In this document: one piece after another, positions 21,990 to 32,386 of the stretch
Layout of the letters: the number at the start of each line of letters is the position of its first letter
Position numbering within the stretch: position 1 is the stretch's first letter
From: Spirodela intermedia
Taxonomy: Eukaryota; Streptophyta; Magnoliopsida; Alismatales; Araceae
Length of the DNA: 64,000 bases
Direction: 5' to 3'
Assembly: GCA_902729315.2 (NCBI GenBank)
Contig: LR746281.1
Location: 1,677,001 to 1,741,000, forward strand
Translations under genes and position numbers: made by a program
Notes under the pieces: generated by a model
What the model saw: the letters and a program-made list of their open reading frames with translations, nothing else
Databases searched by the model: none
What the model was told of the DNA's origin: nothing

Positions 21990-24900
21990 CTCTTATGAGA
22001 TGATAAATCCTACTTACTCTAAGTAATAATTTCTAGTTGATCTTGAAAGTAGTAAAAAGGAAATCATGATGCCTAAAGAAAATTTAGAGAAGGCAATCAT
22101 GGATGAATGATGTATATGTTGTGGTTGATGGAATGTCCCAAAACTTTGGAAACATCTCATAAGGTGATAGTTTTGACATTAATTTTTAATAAAATATTAA
22201 TTCATCATTAATTTCATTTAAATTATACAAACATTTAAGTAAATATATATTTTAAAGTACTAGAAGATACATTGAATTCTTTTAACCTTAACATTTCTAG
22301 ATATTTTAATTTATCTCCCTAAATATTTGACCTTTTACAATACATACTAAATAAAATAATCTAGGAATGAGCAAGAGAAAAATACCTAACCTGTTGGATA
22401 GGGTGCCATACTTTTCATAAATCTGTTAAATAGGTGTAAGTATATAACAAATGCTAGTACCAAAGATAATTTGTATATGTTTAAATGATTGTCTTGTGTG
22501 TGTGTGTATGAGTGTCAATATAAGAAAACGTGTTTTGAGCATTGGGTGTGGGGGTTGTCAGCATAAGTACATTGATATCACATAGTGCATTGACATAAAA
22601 ATATATGTGAGTTGACAATTGATGGTAGGTGACATAATCTAGTCATTGTATAATAAATCATGTAAATATAAATATTTATAAAATTAAAAATACTAATTTT
22701 CAGATATTTAGAAATATTTTTGAACAAATATATCAATTATAATTCAATAAAAGTTTCAAAAATAATGAAAAATTTCTAAGTCGATCACAAGAATGTAATA
22801 TAATATCAAGTAATATTTTCTAATTTTTTTCCAAAGAATATAACTTTTTTATGAGTTTTAAACTAAGTAATAAAAATAAAATATATTTAAAATTTAAGAA
22901 AAAAGAAAATAAGAGTGTGGGCATTCAGATGACATTAGTGTCTCAACGAATGTAAATTAGGCAAAAATAGAGTTCTATTTGGTGATTCTTATGTAAGTGA
23001 TTACATACAATTTAGTTGGTTAAATTAAGATTTATAAAAGCTAGAAAAATCATAATTTAATGAAAAAGAGTTTTAAAATTTGTAATTACACAAAGTATCA
23101 CTAAATTAAGTAAAAATTATGTTAAAAATAACAAAGATAGAGTTCTAGTCTCGCGACAATGATTACTAAAATTGTGTATGCTTAAGATGATTATCATGTA
23201 ATGTCTATGACTCTAAGGGCTCTTTGTAGACCTAGACATCTTGGGCATTTATTAGATATCTTTTCAAAGTCTAAAAAATGATGGTAGAAGTTAAACTAAT
23301 TAAAAATGATAAAATAGAGTTTTGGTATTGCGGCGATGATGCATCAAAACCTTAAGTGTTCAAGAAGATTGTTGTACAATATCTACAACTTCAAAGGCCT
23401 TCTTTAAATAAAGATGATGTAGACAATCTCTATATCTTCTTGCAAAGTTTAAAAATCAATAGAGTGGGTTGTTGAATCGTCTTTGTAAGTTGTCATGTGA
23501 TTGGAAAAATAATAACTTTGTGACTTTTTGACGACTATCACTTGACGTACATGAGCTGGATGAAGGTGGGGCATATCTTAGAGAGGTTGATTCTTAAGTT
23601 CGTGTAAGAAGATGAGGCTCTTCATCACAGTTGGTACACTTTTAGGAGGTGGCAACTCATCTCCTAGTAAATTGTTCTCTTCTTGATGACAACTTATTCG
23701 TCAATCAATTGGAGATCATTTACTTGATGAATTCGTGATCTTTTTATCTATAATTATTCAATAATTTTAATAATGATGTTTTATGAATCGCATCGATGAG
23801 ATTTTCACCGATGAGTGAGTAATTCTTACATCTTAATTGTTCACTAGTAATTTGTAGAAAAAACATGATTTAATTAGATAAAAATATGAGTTTTGATTTT
23901 AGTAGGATTCAAACCCTTGCTAATCACCTATCTACATGAAAGAGAGTGAAATAAATATGTGAATATCCTTATAAAGTGACATCATAAGGATATCTCATTC
24001 TTATAAATAAGGATAATTTAGGTATTAAAATTATTAAAAATCTTTAGGAAGTTGATATAGTCCCACATCGATTATTTTATGAGTTTTGAGGCATATATAT
24101 AATAATACAAGATTTTATGATTAATAAGCCTTTCTCTTGCATGTGTACTTCCACTCCTTGCACTATGTCTAGTTGGCCATTGGTGATGTGAAAGGGAAAT
24201 GACACACACGTCCCCTACTAATTTGTCCTTAGCCACTCAAGCCCCTTACTTGTGGCTCTACCCAACTGTGCTTCTGAACTGATTGCAGGCCCAATTGGTC
24301 AGTGGGTTCTCTCTTTTTTCTATCTTTTTATTTTATGTTATTACTATTTATTTATCTCAAAAATAAAATTATAAAAATATATAAATTCACATAAAATTAC
24401 ATAATTAGTTAAAAAATTCAAATTAATTAACTAAAAACCACTTTTCACACTTGAACATAAATATAAATTTATTTATCTTAAGTTAAGACTTAACATATAT
24501 TATTAATTAATTATTAACTCATGATAATAAAGATTTATCAGTAGGTCAGTACATGTGCAAGTAGATATTACTACTAAATATAAGTATATATGGATTGATG
24601 CAATTGTATTTAGGCAAGGCCCATGCAAGTGCATGATGGCAAGAGAAAATTCCAATATAAGGATAATATGTGAGTCAACCTAGGGATGAGTAAATTAGCA
24701 TAAACATGTGTGAGTATAGGATACATGAGCAGTGGAGCATAGGTTAGATAAGTATGGAAAAAACTACAAAAGGGTGAAAAAAGTATGTGGTTGGCTTTTC
24801 TCACTTAGACTCTTTAAGAGCTGATGATTGATTTCTAGCATAAAACTATTCTCCTCTATCTTCACCTTAAAATGAAGGATAGAAAACCCTTATATCGTGC

Positions 24901-25080
24901 CCACATTTGACATACTAGATATCATGACTATTATTTTCCAATTATGAATGCCAAATAAGAAATAAAAATCTATAAAATTACTTTAATTAAATAAAGATAA
25001 TTGATGGGTTTGATGTGAACACATTAGGTAATGGTTGCATCATCTTAAAGTAAAAAGGTGACTAATTTTTTCTTCTTCTT
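21990..25080 (+). mobile_element. Second copy of the copia-family fragment, split by an LTR-like insertion
   Basis: 21,990-22,629 and 24,541-25,080 together align, in reverse complement, with 7280-6190 of the copia relic. Shared blocks include GATATTTTAATTTATCTCC-like sequence near 22,300, GGTGCC/GGGTGCCATAC near 22,405, and CTAGATATCATGACTAT at about 24,916. The alignment is continuous if 22,630-24,540 is removed. No coding frame survives. Confidence 0.75.
22630..24540. mobile_element. 1.9-kb LTR-like insertion (probable solo LTR) with a 5-bp target duplication
   Basis: The segment begins TGACATAATC and ends GATTTATCA, giving the TG...CA ends of LTRs. It is flanked on both sides by GTAGG (22,625-22,629 and 24,541-24,545). 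The uninterrupted paralogue at about 6640 shows the pre-insertion sequence. No pol motifs are seen inside. It holds two imperfect tandem units at about 23,120-23,470 (each starting near AAAATAGAGTT). A diverged inverted copy follows at 25,090-26,771. Confidence 0.75.
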
Positions 25081-25089
25081 ATAACTCAC

Positions 25090-26771
25090 TAGTAAATCTT
25101 TATTATCATGGGTTAATAATTAATTACTAATATATTTTATATCTTAACTTATGATAAATAAAATTATATTTATGTTAAATTAAGATATATATTTTTAGTT
25201 AGTTAATGTGAAATTTTAGCTAATTATGTGATTTTATATAATTTTTATAATCATGTTTTTGAGATAAAATATATAAATATATATAATATAATATAATAAA
25301 AGGGGGACCCACTGTGCTAGGCATGCAGAAGCACAATTGGGTAGAGCCATGAGTAAGAGACTCGAGTAGCTAAGGTCTAGATTGGGCATATGTGGATCAC
25401 TCTACTTTCATGTCATTAGTGGCCAATTGAGCATGCGGCAAGAAGTGGTCATACACACGTGAGAGAACTTTGATGAGAAAAATCAGTATTGATATATGTG
25501 TTTTAAAAATTAGAAAATAGTTGATGTGGAACTAACCCATGTCAACACTTGTTGGCTAATTTTTATTTTTTTTATACCAAAAATACTCCTAACTAATAAG
25601 ACTCTATGACACGACTTAGTAAGGGTATGTTGATAATTTACATTTCTTTCTCATGTAGCTAAGTGATTGATAAGGTTTCAAATACCACCAAAGCCAAAAT
25701 TCATCTTTTTATCTAACTAAATTGTGATTTTTCTATAGAATGTCAACTGACAATCTAATTGTCAGAATTACTCGATCATTGGTAAAAAAATTATCAATGT
25801 TATTTACATATTATCATTAGTAGATGACCAAAGATTTTAAATAAAATAATCACAAATTCTTTGAAAAAAGTATCTTCAATTGATTGACAAATAAGTCATC
25901 GCCAAGAAGAGGATGTTCTATCAAGATATGAGTTGCCACCTCTTCTAAGAGAAACTTAATGTAATATAAGCCTCTTGTCACTATGTAGACTTGAGAAAAA
26001 AGCTCTTTGAGATATGTCTTACTTCTATTCAATTTATCTCTACTTAGTGATAATCATTAGAGATCTAAAATTTGTCAGATTTTCATTCTACTAGGTGACA
26101 ATCATTAGAAATGATTCATCAATTCATGTCATTGATTATTAGACTTCACAAAAAGATCTAGGGATTGACCACGTCATTAATGTCCAAGAAAAGTCTTTAA
26201 GACTGATGATAGCACAATAATTTTTTCAAACACTTAAAATTTTAGTAATTACCACCATGATGTCAAAACTTTGATTTTTCTACTTTAAACTTAATTTTTA
26301 TTTAAATTAGTGATTTTTTATATGATTTTAAGTTTTGAAAATCTTTTTTGGTCAATTACAATTATTCTAGCTTTTATAAATTTTAATTGATCAATTAAAC
26401 TATTTTTAATTATTTACGTAATAATAACTAGGTGGAACTATGTTTCTCCCCCAATCATGTTTATTAGGGCACTAACGTCATCCTCATGCTTGCATCTTAA
26501 TTTTTCTTTTTAGTGAATTTTTAAATATATATTTTCTCTATTATTTAGTATAAAAATTATAATAAAGCATATTATTTGAGAAAAATTCTAAATTTTTACC
26601 TAATATTATCTTATGTTCAAGTTCACTTGAAAATTTTCAAGTATTTTTGGATTTTTTAATCAAATTATAATTCAGTTAATTATATTAAAATATTTTTAAA
26701 ATATAAAAATTAGTACATTATAGTTTTATAAATAATAAATTTACATGATTTATTATGCAATGATTAAGTCA
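25090..26771. mobile_element. Inverted diverged copy of the 1.9-kb LTR-like element
   Basis: The reverse complement begins TGACTTAATCATTGCATAATAAATCATG-like sequence, as the first element does, and follows it for its whole length with substitutions and gaps. The other end reads AGATTTACTA where the first has AGATTTATCA. No matching target duplication was found, so the ends may be eroded or rearranged. Confidence 0.7.
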
Positions 26772-27240
26772 AGTTACTTTTCTCCTCTTCAATTAGATCA
26801 ACTTTGTCTCACCAAGAGGGTCTTAAGAAGAAGAGAAATCAATAAGAAAATAAAACTCATTCATTTAAGACTTAAAATGGTTCAAAAAACATAAATAAAA
26901 TATAGTACATATTCCCACTTTGTTAATCTTGGAGTGCTTCAAGGGGATTCTTCCTTAAAAGTTTTTGGACATGGCTCCCTTGATGAAGTTCTTAGACATA
27001 CTCTTCTCTTTTAGGTGGCTTCTTTTCCCAAGTAAAGAATGATCTTCTTTCTCCTCACATATGACCTTTTATTCTTCTCTTGATCGTGCCTACTCTCACC
27101 CCTTGGATCATTTAGGAGAGTGCACAGCTCTTGGATGAGATTCCTCTCTCCAAGGACAACATAGGGGAGTTAGGTGGCTCCTAGGGTATCTTCTCACCTT
27201 CCCTCACCCTAGGACTTATCTCCACCCAAATTGCATTCTT

Positions 27241-27532
27241 GGGGCACTGATGTGTGCACCTAAATTTCTTTTTCTCATGAATATTTAAATATATTTTATT
27301 TTTTATTATTTAATCTAAAATAAAAAATATATTATTTGAGGAAAATTTTAAAATATTACCAAATATTATCTTACATCATTATGATCAACTTATTTTTTTA
27401 CTATTTTAAAAACCTTTTCGTAAATTGATTTATTTGTACTTAAATATTTCTATAAATTTTAAAATTAATATTTTCTAGTTTTATAAATAATAAATTTGCA
27501 TGATTTATTATAAAACGATTCGGTGACATCAC
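27241..27532. mobile_element. Third, partial copy of the LTR-like element's end
   Basis: This matches the last roughly 300 bases of 25,090-26,771 in the same orientation, including the stretches GGGCACT, ATATTATTTGAGRAAAAT and TAAATAATAAATTT. The rest of the element is absent. Confidence 0.65.
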
Positions 27533-27589
27533 CTACACAGCTGAAAATTTCAAGTACTTATTTGGTTAGAAAGTAAAAATAATTTTCTA

Positions 27590-27800
27590 ACCAAATCCAT
27601 GTTTTGAGATCATTTTCTATTATAGATATAGCCAATAACTTGTCTTGTTCGTCAATGAAAGAGGAAGTAATCTAAGTCTTAAATCATCATCAGCCCCTTG
27701 AACTATACTCAACAGTCTAATAAATCTTTCAAGTGCTGATATGGATCTTCATTTGAATTTTCATAGAAAGTAGGAAACATCTAAAAAATATTGGATCTAA
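27590..27800 (-). mobile_element. Ty3/gypsy gag relic
   Basis: The minus strand gives MFPTFYENSNEDPYQHLKDL and then, in another frame, DDDLRLRLLPLSLTNKTSYW. This is the gag block EDPYxHLKEF... DQIKLRAFPFSLxDKAKDW of plant gypsy elements. Stops and frameshifts make it non-functional. Confidence 0.72.
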
Positions 27801-27934
27801 TATGTTGTTTACATGTTGGGTGATGTGTATTTATTGATCTATTTTATATAACAATGATTTTAGTTTTTAACCCTTTCAATAAAAAAAAATAATATACCAA
27901 GTGTTGTAAATATTAAAGATGTAAATAATTATAT

Positions 27935-28290
27935 ATAGAAGAAATGGAAGAGAAGGGAAAGGGCAGAGGAAGGAAGAAAGAAAAGAGAAGAATATTTTTA
28001 GGCATAGGGAATGATTTTTAGGGGAAGAGGGAGAGAGAGGGACATGGAACTTGAGAAAGATATATCTCAAGAGTAAGAGAAAGATCTCTTAATAGGAGAA
28101 GAGAGAGGGAGAGAGAAATCTCACGAGAGGAAAAGAGAGAAGGAACTAGAGAAAGAAGTGGATTTTGAGAGAGTTATCTCAAGAGAATGAGAGAGGGATT
28201 TCACGAGAAGTAGAGAGAGATCTCATGAGAAAGAGAGAGGGAGAGGAGGAGAGAGTTTTGATGAATAATAAAGAGAGACAAAATATGGTC
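27935..28290. repeat. GA-rich tract with TCTCATGAGA-type palindromes
   Basis: Inverted counterpart of 20,640-20,935, with repeated AGATCTC and TCTCAAGAG/TCTCACGAG motifs. The right flank (AATAATAAAGAGAGA followed by a GGTCAAC block) also matches the left flank of the other tract in reverse complement. Confidence 0.6.
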
Positions 28291-28299
28291 AACCTTTTT

Positions 28300-30440
28300 T
28301 TACGATGATTTTGAATTCACTCATACTTCAGTTTTGACCATATTTCTTTGAGATGGTGAGAACGAGTGTTGATGAATTTTTAATTTTTCTAATACAAATA
28401 CTACCTAAAAGAAAAGAGCAAAATAAAATGTGATGAGAGAAATGACACAATCTTTTCTTCAATACTAAATAGCCTCCTTTCTCAATTAATATCATTAGTA
28501 TAATTCTCTTATTAGCTGTAGATAATCAGAAAGTGAGTTTTAATGATGAGATGATTAACTCATGGATAGAGAAAAATAACTTAGGGATTATGGAATAGAA
28601 AGATGAGAAGGGTGCCTATCAATAGAATGGCATCTATTGACTTGGAGAATGCTTTCATATAATTAAAAATAAGATCTAAAATAAAATTAAAATAAATGAA
28701 ATATAAAAACACCTTGGTTCTAAATCAAGGGTAAAAAATAATTAAATTCGTAATAAAAAATAAATTATAAAATGAAAATAATTTTTTTGTTGTTTCTCAC
28801 ACAACAAAATCCTATAGAACTAAGAATTTTTTTAATTAGAATATAAAATATAAACTAAATCTTATAACTTTGAATTAAAAATATTTTCCTTTCCTTGTTT
28901 GTCACCCAAGGATGAGGAAAGAGATTTCAAGTAATTTAACGAGAATTTTAATTTAAATCTTATAACTTTCAACAAAAACTAATGTTCTCTCCTTTCTTTG
29001 TCTGTCACCTAAGAAAATGAGAAGAATGAAATACTCAGATGAATGGAATTCGAAAATAAGATATCTCTAATAAATGTATGTCACCCAAAGAATAAAAAGA
29101 CATGAAATAAGACAATGATAAAAATTAAAAATGCAAAGAGCTCTATTGATCGCAACCCCCTTGATTTTTAGATCCTCCTTGTTTCCTTGCTCTTTAGCCT
29201 TCTCCCTTACCTTTTCGTGCTTCCTGACATCCTATCTTCCAGACCACCGTCCTCCTCTTTCAGTGGAGCTAGGAGCCTCATTTATCATTCCTTAGATCCA
29301 AAAATATCTTATTTAATAGGATGTAGATTAATTCTTAGGACTTAATCCTTAGGACTTAATGGAGAAATACAACCTTCAGATTTGTAGATTAATTTGTAGA
29401 TTGTTTTAAATGAATTAATAAGATGAAGCTTTGTTAAGATGCATAGTCACTTTGTTGTGGAAGATTTAATAAGATCTTCTTGAGCTTGAGTGAATGATGT
29501 ATAGATAAAAATATTTTCATTCAAAATTAACTTTGGTTTGCCTTCAGCTAGTCATTTTTATACTCCGACATATCTCTATCATTTTAGCATCTGAAAGTAG
29601 TTATGAGAATCTTTTCATTACTCTATCAATGTACTGGTGGCCTTCAATTATTTTTAAATTTCAAGCGTTCTATTATTGTGCTTCTTGTCATTGATATTTC
29701 CTTTGGAAATTTATAACTGATCAATAAATATTTTCTCTTTCAAAGTCTTGCTCAAATATAATCGTTTGACTTATTTTTAGTCCATGTATTCTACTAACAA
29801 GTTACCATCCATAATCTACACTTCTAACCTTTGCTCATATTTTAGTTCAAATCTTTCTAGTCGCATGTATTCTGTCCTTGATAATATATCCAGAAATTTT
29901 GAACTAATCAATGGACATCTTTGTCTTAAAGATTGAGCTAAGATATTATTATTGAACTTATCATTTTATTCACAATCTCTGATGACGTGATATCGTGTAG
30001 GGTGCACGCGATTGATCTTGAGTTCTTCTTTACTTCAAAATGTGTAGGTCTTTCATAGATGATCTTATAAGTTTCGTTCTAAAAATTTGTGGTACTTCAA
30101 CAAACAATCTTGCTTTTGAGATTAGGTTGAAGTTGGAAATAATTCATATTAAGTTTAATTATATTTCTTGACTTCTTTGAGATGCCTCTTCAAGCCTACA
30201 AAACTTTATTGAATGAATAAGTTATCTATTTATTCAATGTTTCCTCATGTACCACCTAATCAAAGGCAACCTTATTAACCTCACATCATCTTTAAGTATA
30301 TGAATACCATGATCATTCACTCTATTAACTCATCCTATGGCGCTATCTTTATCAATGCTCTCAAATACTTTCATGTCAACATTAATGGGCAGTGTTAGAC
30401 TGGTGTTAGGAGATCAATTTCATCCATAAAAGTATAGTTA
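28300..30440. other. AT-rich repeat DNA, no supported gene
   Basis: It contains a local duplication at about 28,860-29,030, where a TTTCCTTG/TTTCTTTGTCTGTCACC(C/T)AAG block occurs twice. A small GC-richer patch at 29,150-29,280 has no recognisable product. Confidence 0.4.
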
Positions 30441-30690
30441 ATCATGTGAATTATGTGAGCACCAATGATTAATTGATGCCTAGGCAATCATCTATTCATT
30501 CAATGTTTTATAAACTCTGGGACAATCCATCAACAAAAACATTTACATCGTACATATATGATTGACTACCTTCCATGAACTTGCTTAGGAGATGTAAATT
30601 TATTTTTTACTAACTCGAAGATCAACTAGACACTATTTAAAACAAACTATCACCCCGATCGTACGTCTAACATACATGGCAAATTAGATT
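30440..30690 (-). mobile_element. Third fragment of the copia-family repeat
   Basis: Aligns with 7110-7270 of the copia relic in the same orientation: a CCATCAAC block, ACATCGTACATATATGA, then TTTTTTACTAACTCGAAGATCAACTAGA against the corresponding stretch near 7205-7235. Confidence 0.6.
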
Positions 30691-30762
30691 CTCACATGGA
30701 AGTCATCCCACCATTCAATCTCTCTCTGATGTGGGACCAAATATCTAGGATGGAGACCACCA

Positions 30763-30803
30763 TTCTAAACCTCTTCTTAGGAAATCTAAGAAGAGGTTTA
30801 GAA
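30763..30803. repeat. Perfect 18-bp hairpin with a 5-base loop
   Basis: TTCTAAACCTCTTCTTAG, loop GAAAT, then the exact reverse complement. It lies in repeat DNA and may be the end or centre of a small inverted-repeat element. Confidence 0.8.
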
Positions 30804-31079
30804 ATTAGATTTTGATTGAATTTCAGAGAGGGTTTAAAAGAAGATTAATCCCACAATTCCAAATTAGAAGATCATTTAATTACCCTTTAAGAGAGCCTTA
30901 ATTCAAGAAATCAGAGATGATTAGAACTGTTGTTTAGGATCATCAAGATGTAAAGGGTGGCTTTCTTATGGATCACACTAAGTCTTAAGAGCAATTACTT
31001 TTGAATTGAGCAAACTCCACAAAAGGAGAGGGCTCAATGGGCCTTAGTCAATTGAAAGGTCTTGAAGATCATTAGAATT

Positions 31080-31650
31080 TGAAGAGGCACAAAGTAAGGT
31101 GGCGGTGGTGGTAGAGTTGGGGTGTGAATAAATAAATAATAAATAAAAGGGCGGAGAGAGAAAAGGGGCGAAATGAGAGGGCGTCGATGGGAGAGAGAAA
31201 AAAAGGAGGGGTTTATTACGGCAGGAGACAGAGAAAAGAGAGGCTTCCGTGGCGAAGGTGAGGGAGAGAAGGAGAAGGTTTTGCGGTAGGGTGGACGGTG
31301 AGAAAGTGGAATAGTGGCGAGGAGGCGGAACGACGGCGATGGGACGGATGGCGAGAAGGTGGCAATGCTGGCGACGGGGCGGACAGTGAGGAGGCAGAAC
31401 GGTGGCGACGATGGGAGAGAAAAGAAAGGTGGGCTTGGTGACAGGGCGGACGAGAAGCAGGCGAAACGAAAGGGCTGACGACAGAATTGAAGGACGACGA
31501 AGTGGGAGAAGAGAAAGAGAGAGATAGAGGAAATAGGGGAAGAGATAGATAGAACAAAGGGGGTAAGGAATTCCGGTGGAGAAGAAGGGGGATGAGAGTA
31601 AGAACGAAAGAACGGGAGAGAGACGGAGAGAGAACGAGAGTTAGACAGAA
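31080..31650. repeat. GA-rich low-complexity tract
   Basis: Purine-rich plus strand with repeated GGCGGAC, GGCGACG and GAGAGAGA words. The long minus-strand frame through it (Ser/Pro/Phe-rich) is explained by base composition and is not called as a gene. Confidence 0.6.
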
Positions 31651-31754
31651 AGATCAAGCGACAAGAAGGATTATTTCAAATTCTAAAGGCTAGTTTCAGA
31701 TGTCATTCCATCTTTACGAAACGAGGAGAGATCCTATCTCCATTGGCTCTTCTT

Positions 31755-32004
31755 CTTCTTCTTCTTCGTGGGTGTATTGGATAGGGTGAATCCTCCTGTT
31801 GGTCTCAAGAGATTCAGTAAAGGTTGACCCAAGGTTCCACTTGGGATCCACCAAGGGTGCCAGCCGCCGATTGGCTTAAATCAAATTGAATCTCATTTGA
31901 CTTAAATCAAGAGAGGGAGCTGGGTCTTTTGAACTCTGGCGGCCGGGGGAGACGGAAGAGAGAGAGAAAGGCTTGCAGGATACGTGTGACAGAGATATAT
32001 GGTC

Positions 32005-32037
<33 letters not shown>
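31755..32037. repeat. Microsatellites upstream of the F-box gene
   Basis: (TTC)n at 31,749-31,768 and (GA)n at 32,008-32,036. The surrounding 31,650-32,386 is upstream DNA of the F-box gene, with no clear TATA box chosen. Confidence 0.7.
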
Positions 32038-32039
<2 letters not shown>

Positions 32040-32386
32040 GTGAATGGAATCGTTGACTCTATTGACCGGGGGCTTCGAAGATCGTGAGAGAAGATTTGAA
32101 TATGCGCATCGAATCCATTCCTTCTTCTAAGCAAGGCATTGCAAAACGTACACCTAACGTACACCGGACGTGCACATGGGGGGCAAAAGGTCATTTGGCT
32201 GTCCATGCCACGACAAAGATCCGCAACAGCCTCTCTTTCCCAAGATGAACATCATGGCTCCGTGCGCGGGGGAGACAGAGACAGAGACAGAGAGGTCTCT
32301 CCCTGGGCTCGCGCGTCGCTCGTTTACTTAGAGGATCACCAAGCAGCATGGCTGACAATCAGGGGTGATAGATCTGATTCCCGAAG

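Noticed and set aside
31034-31657. Long minus-strand frame rich in Ser, Pro and Phe
   Set aside because: It is produced by a GA-rich low-complexity strand. There is no domain or plausible start context, and composition alone explains the lack of stops.
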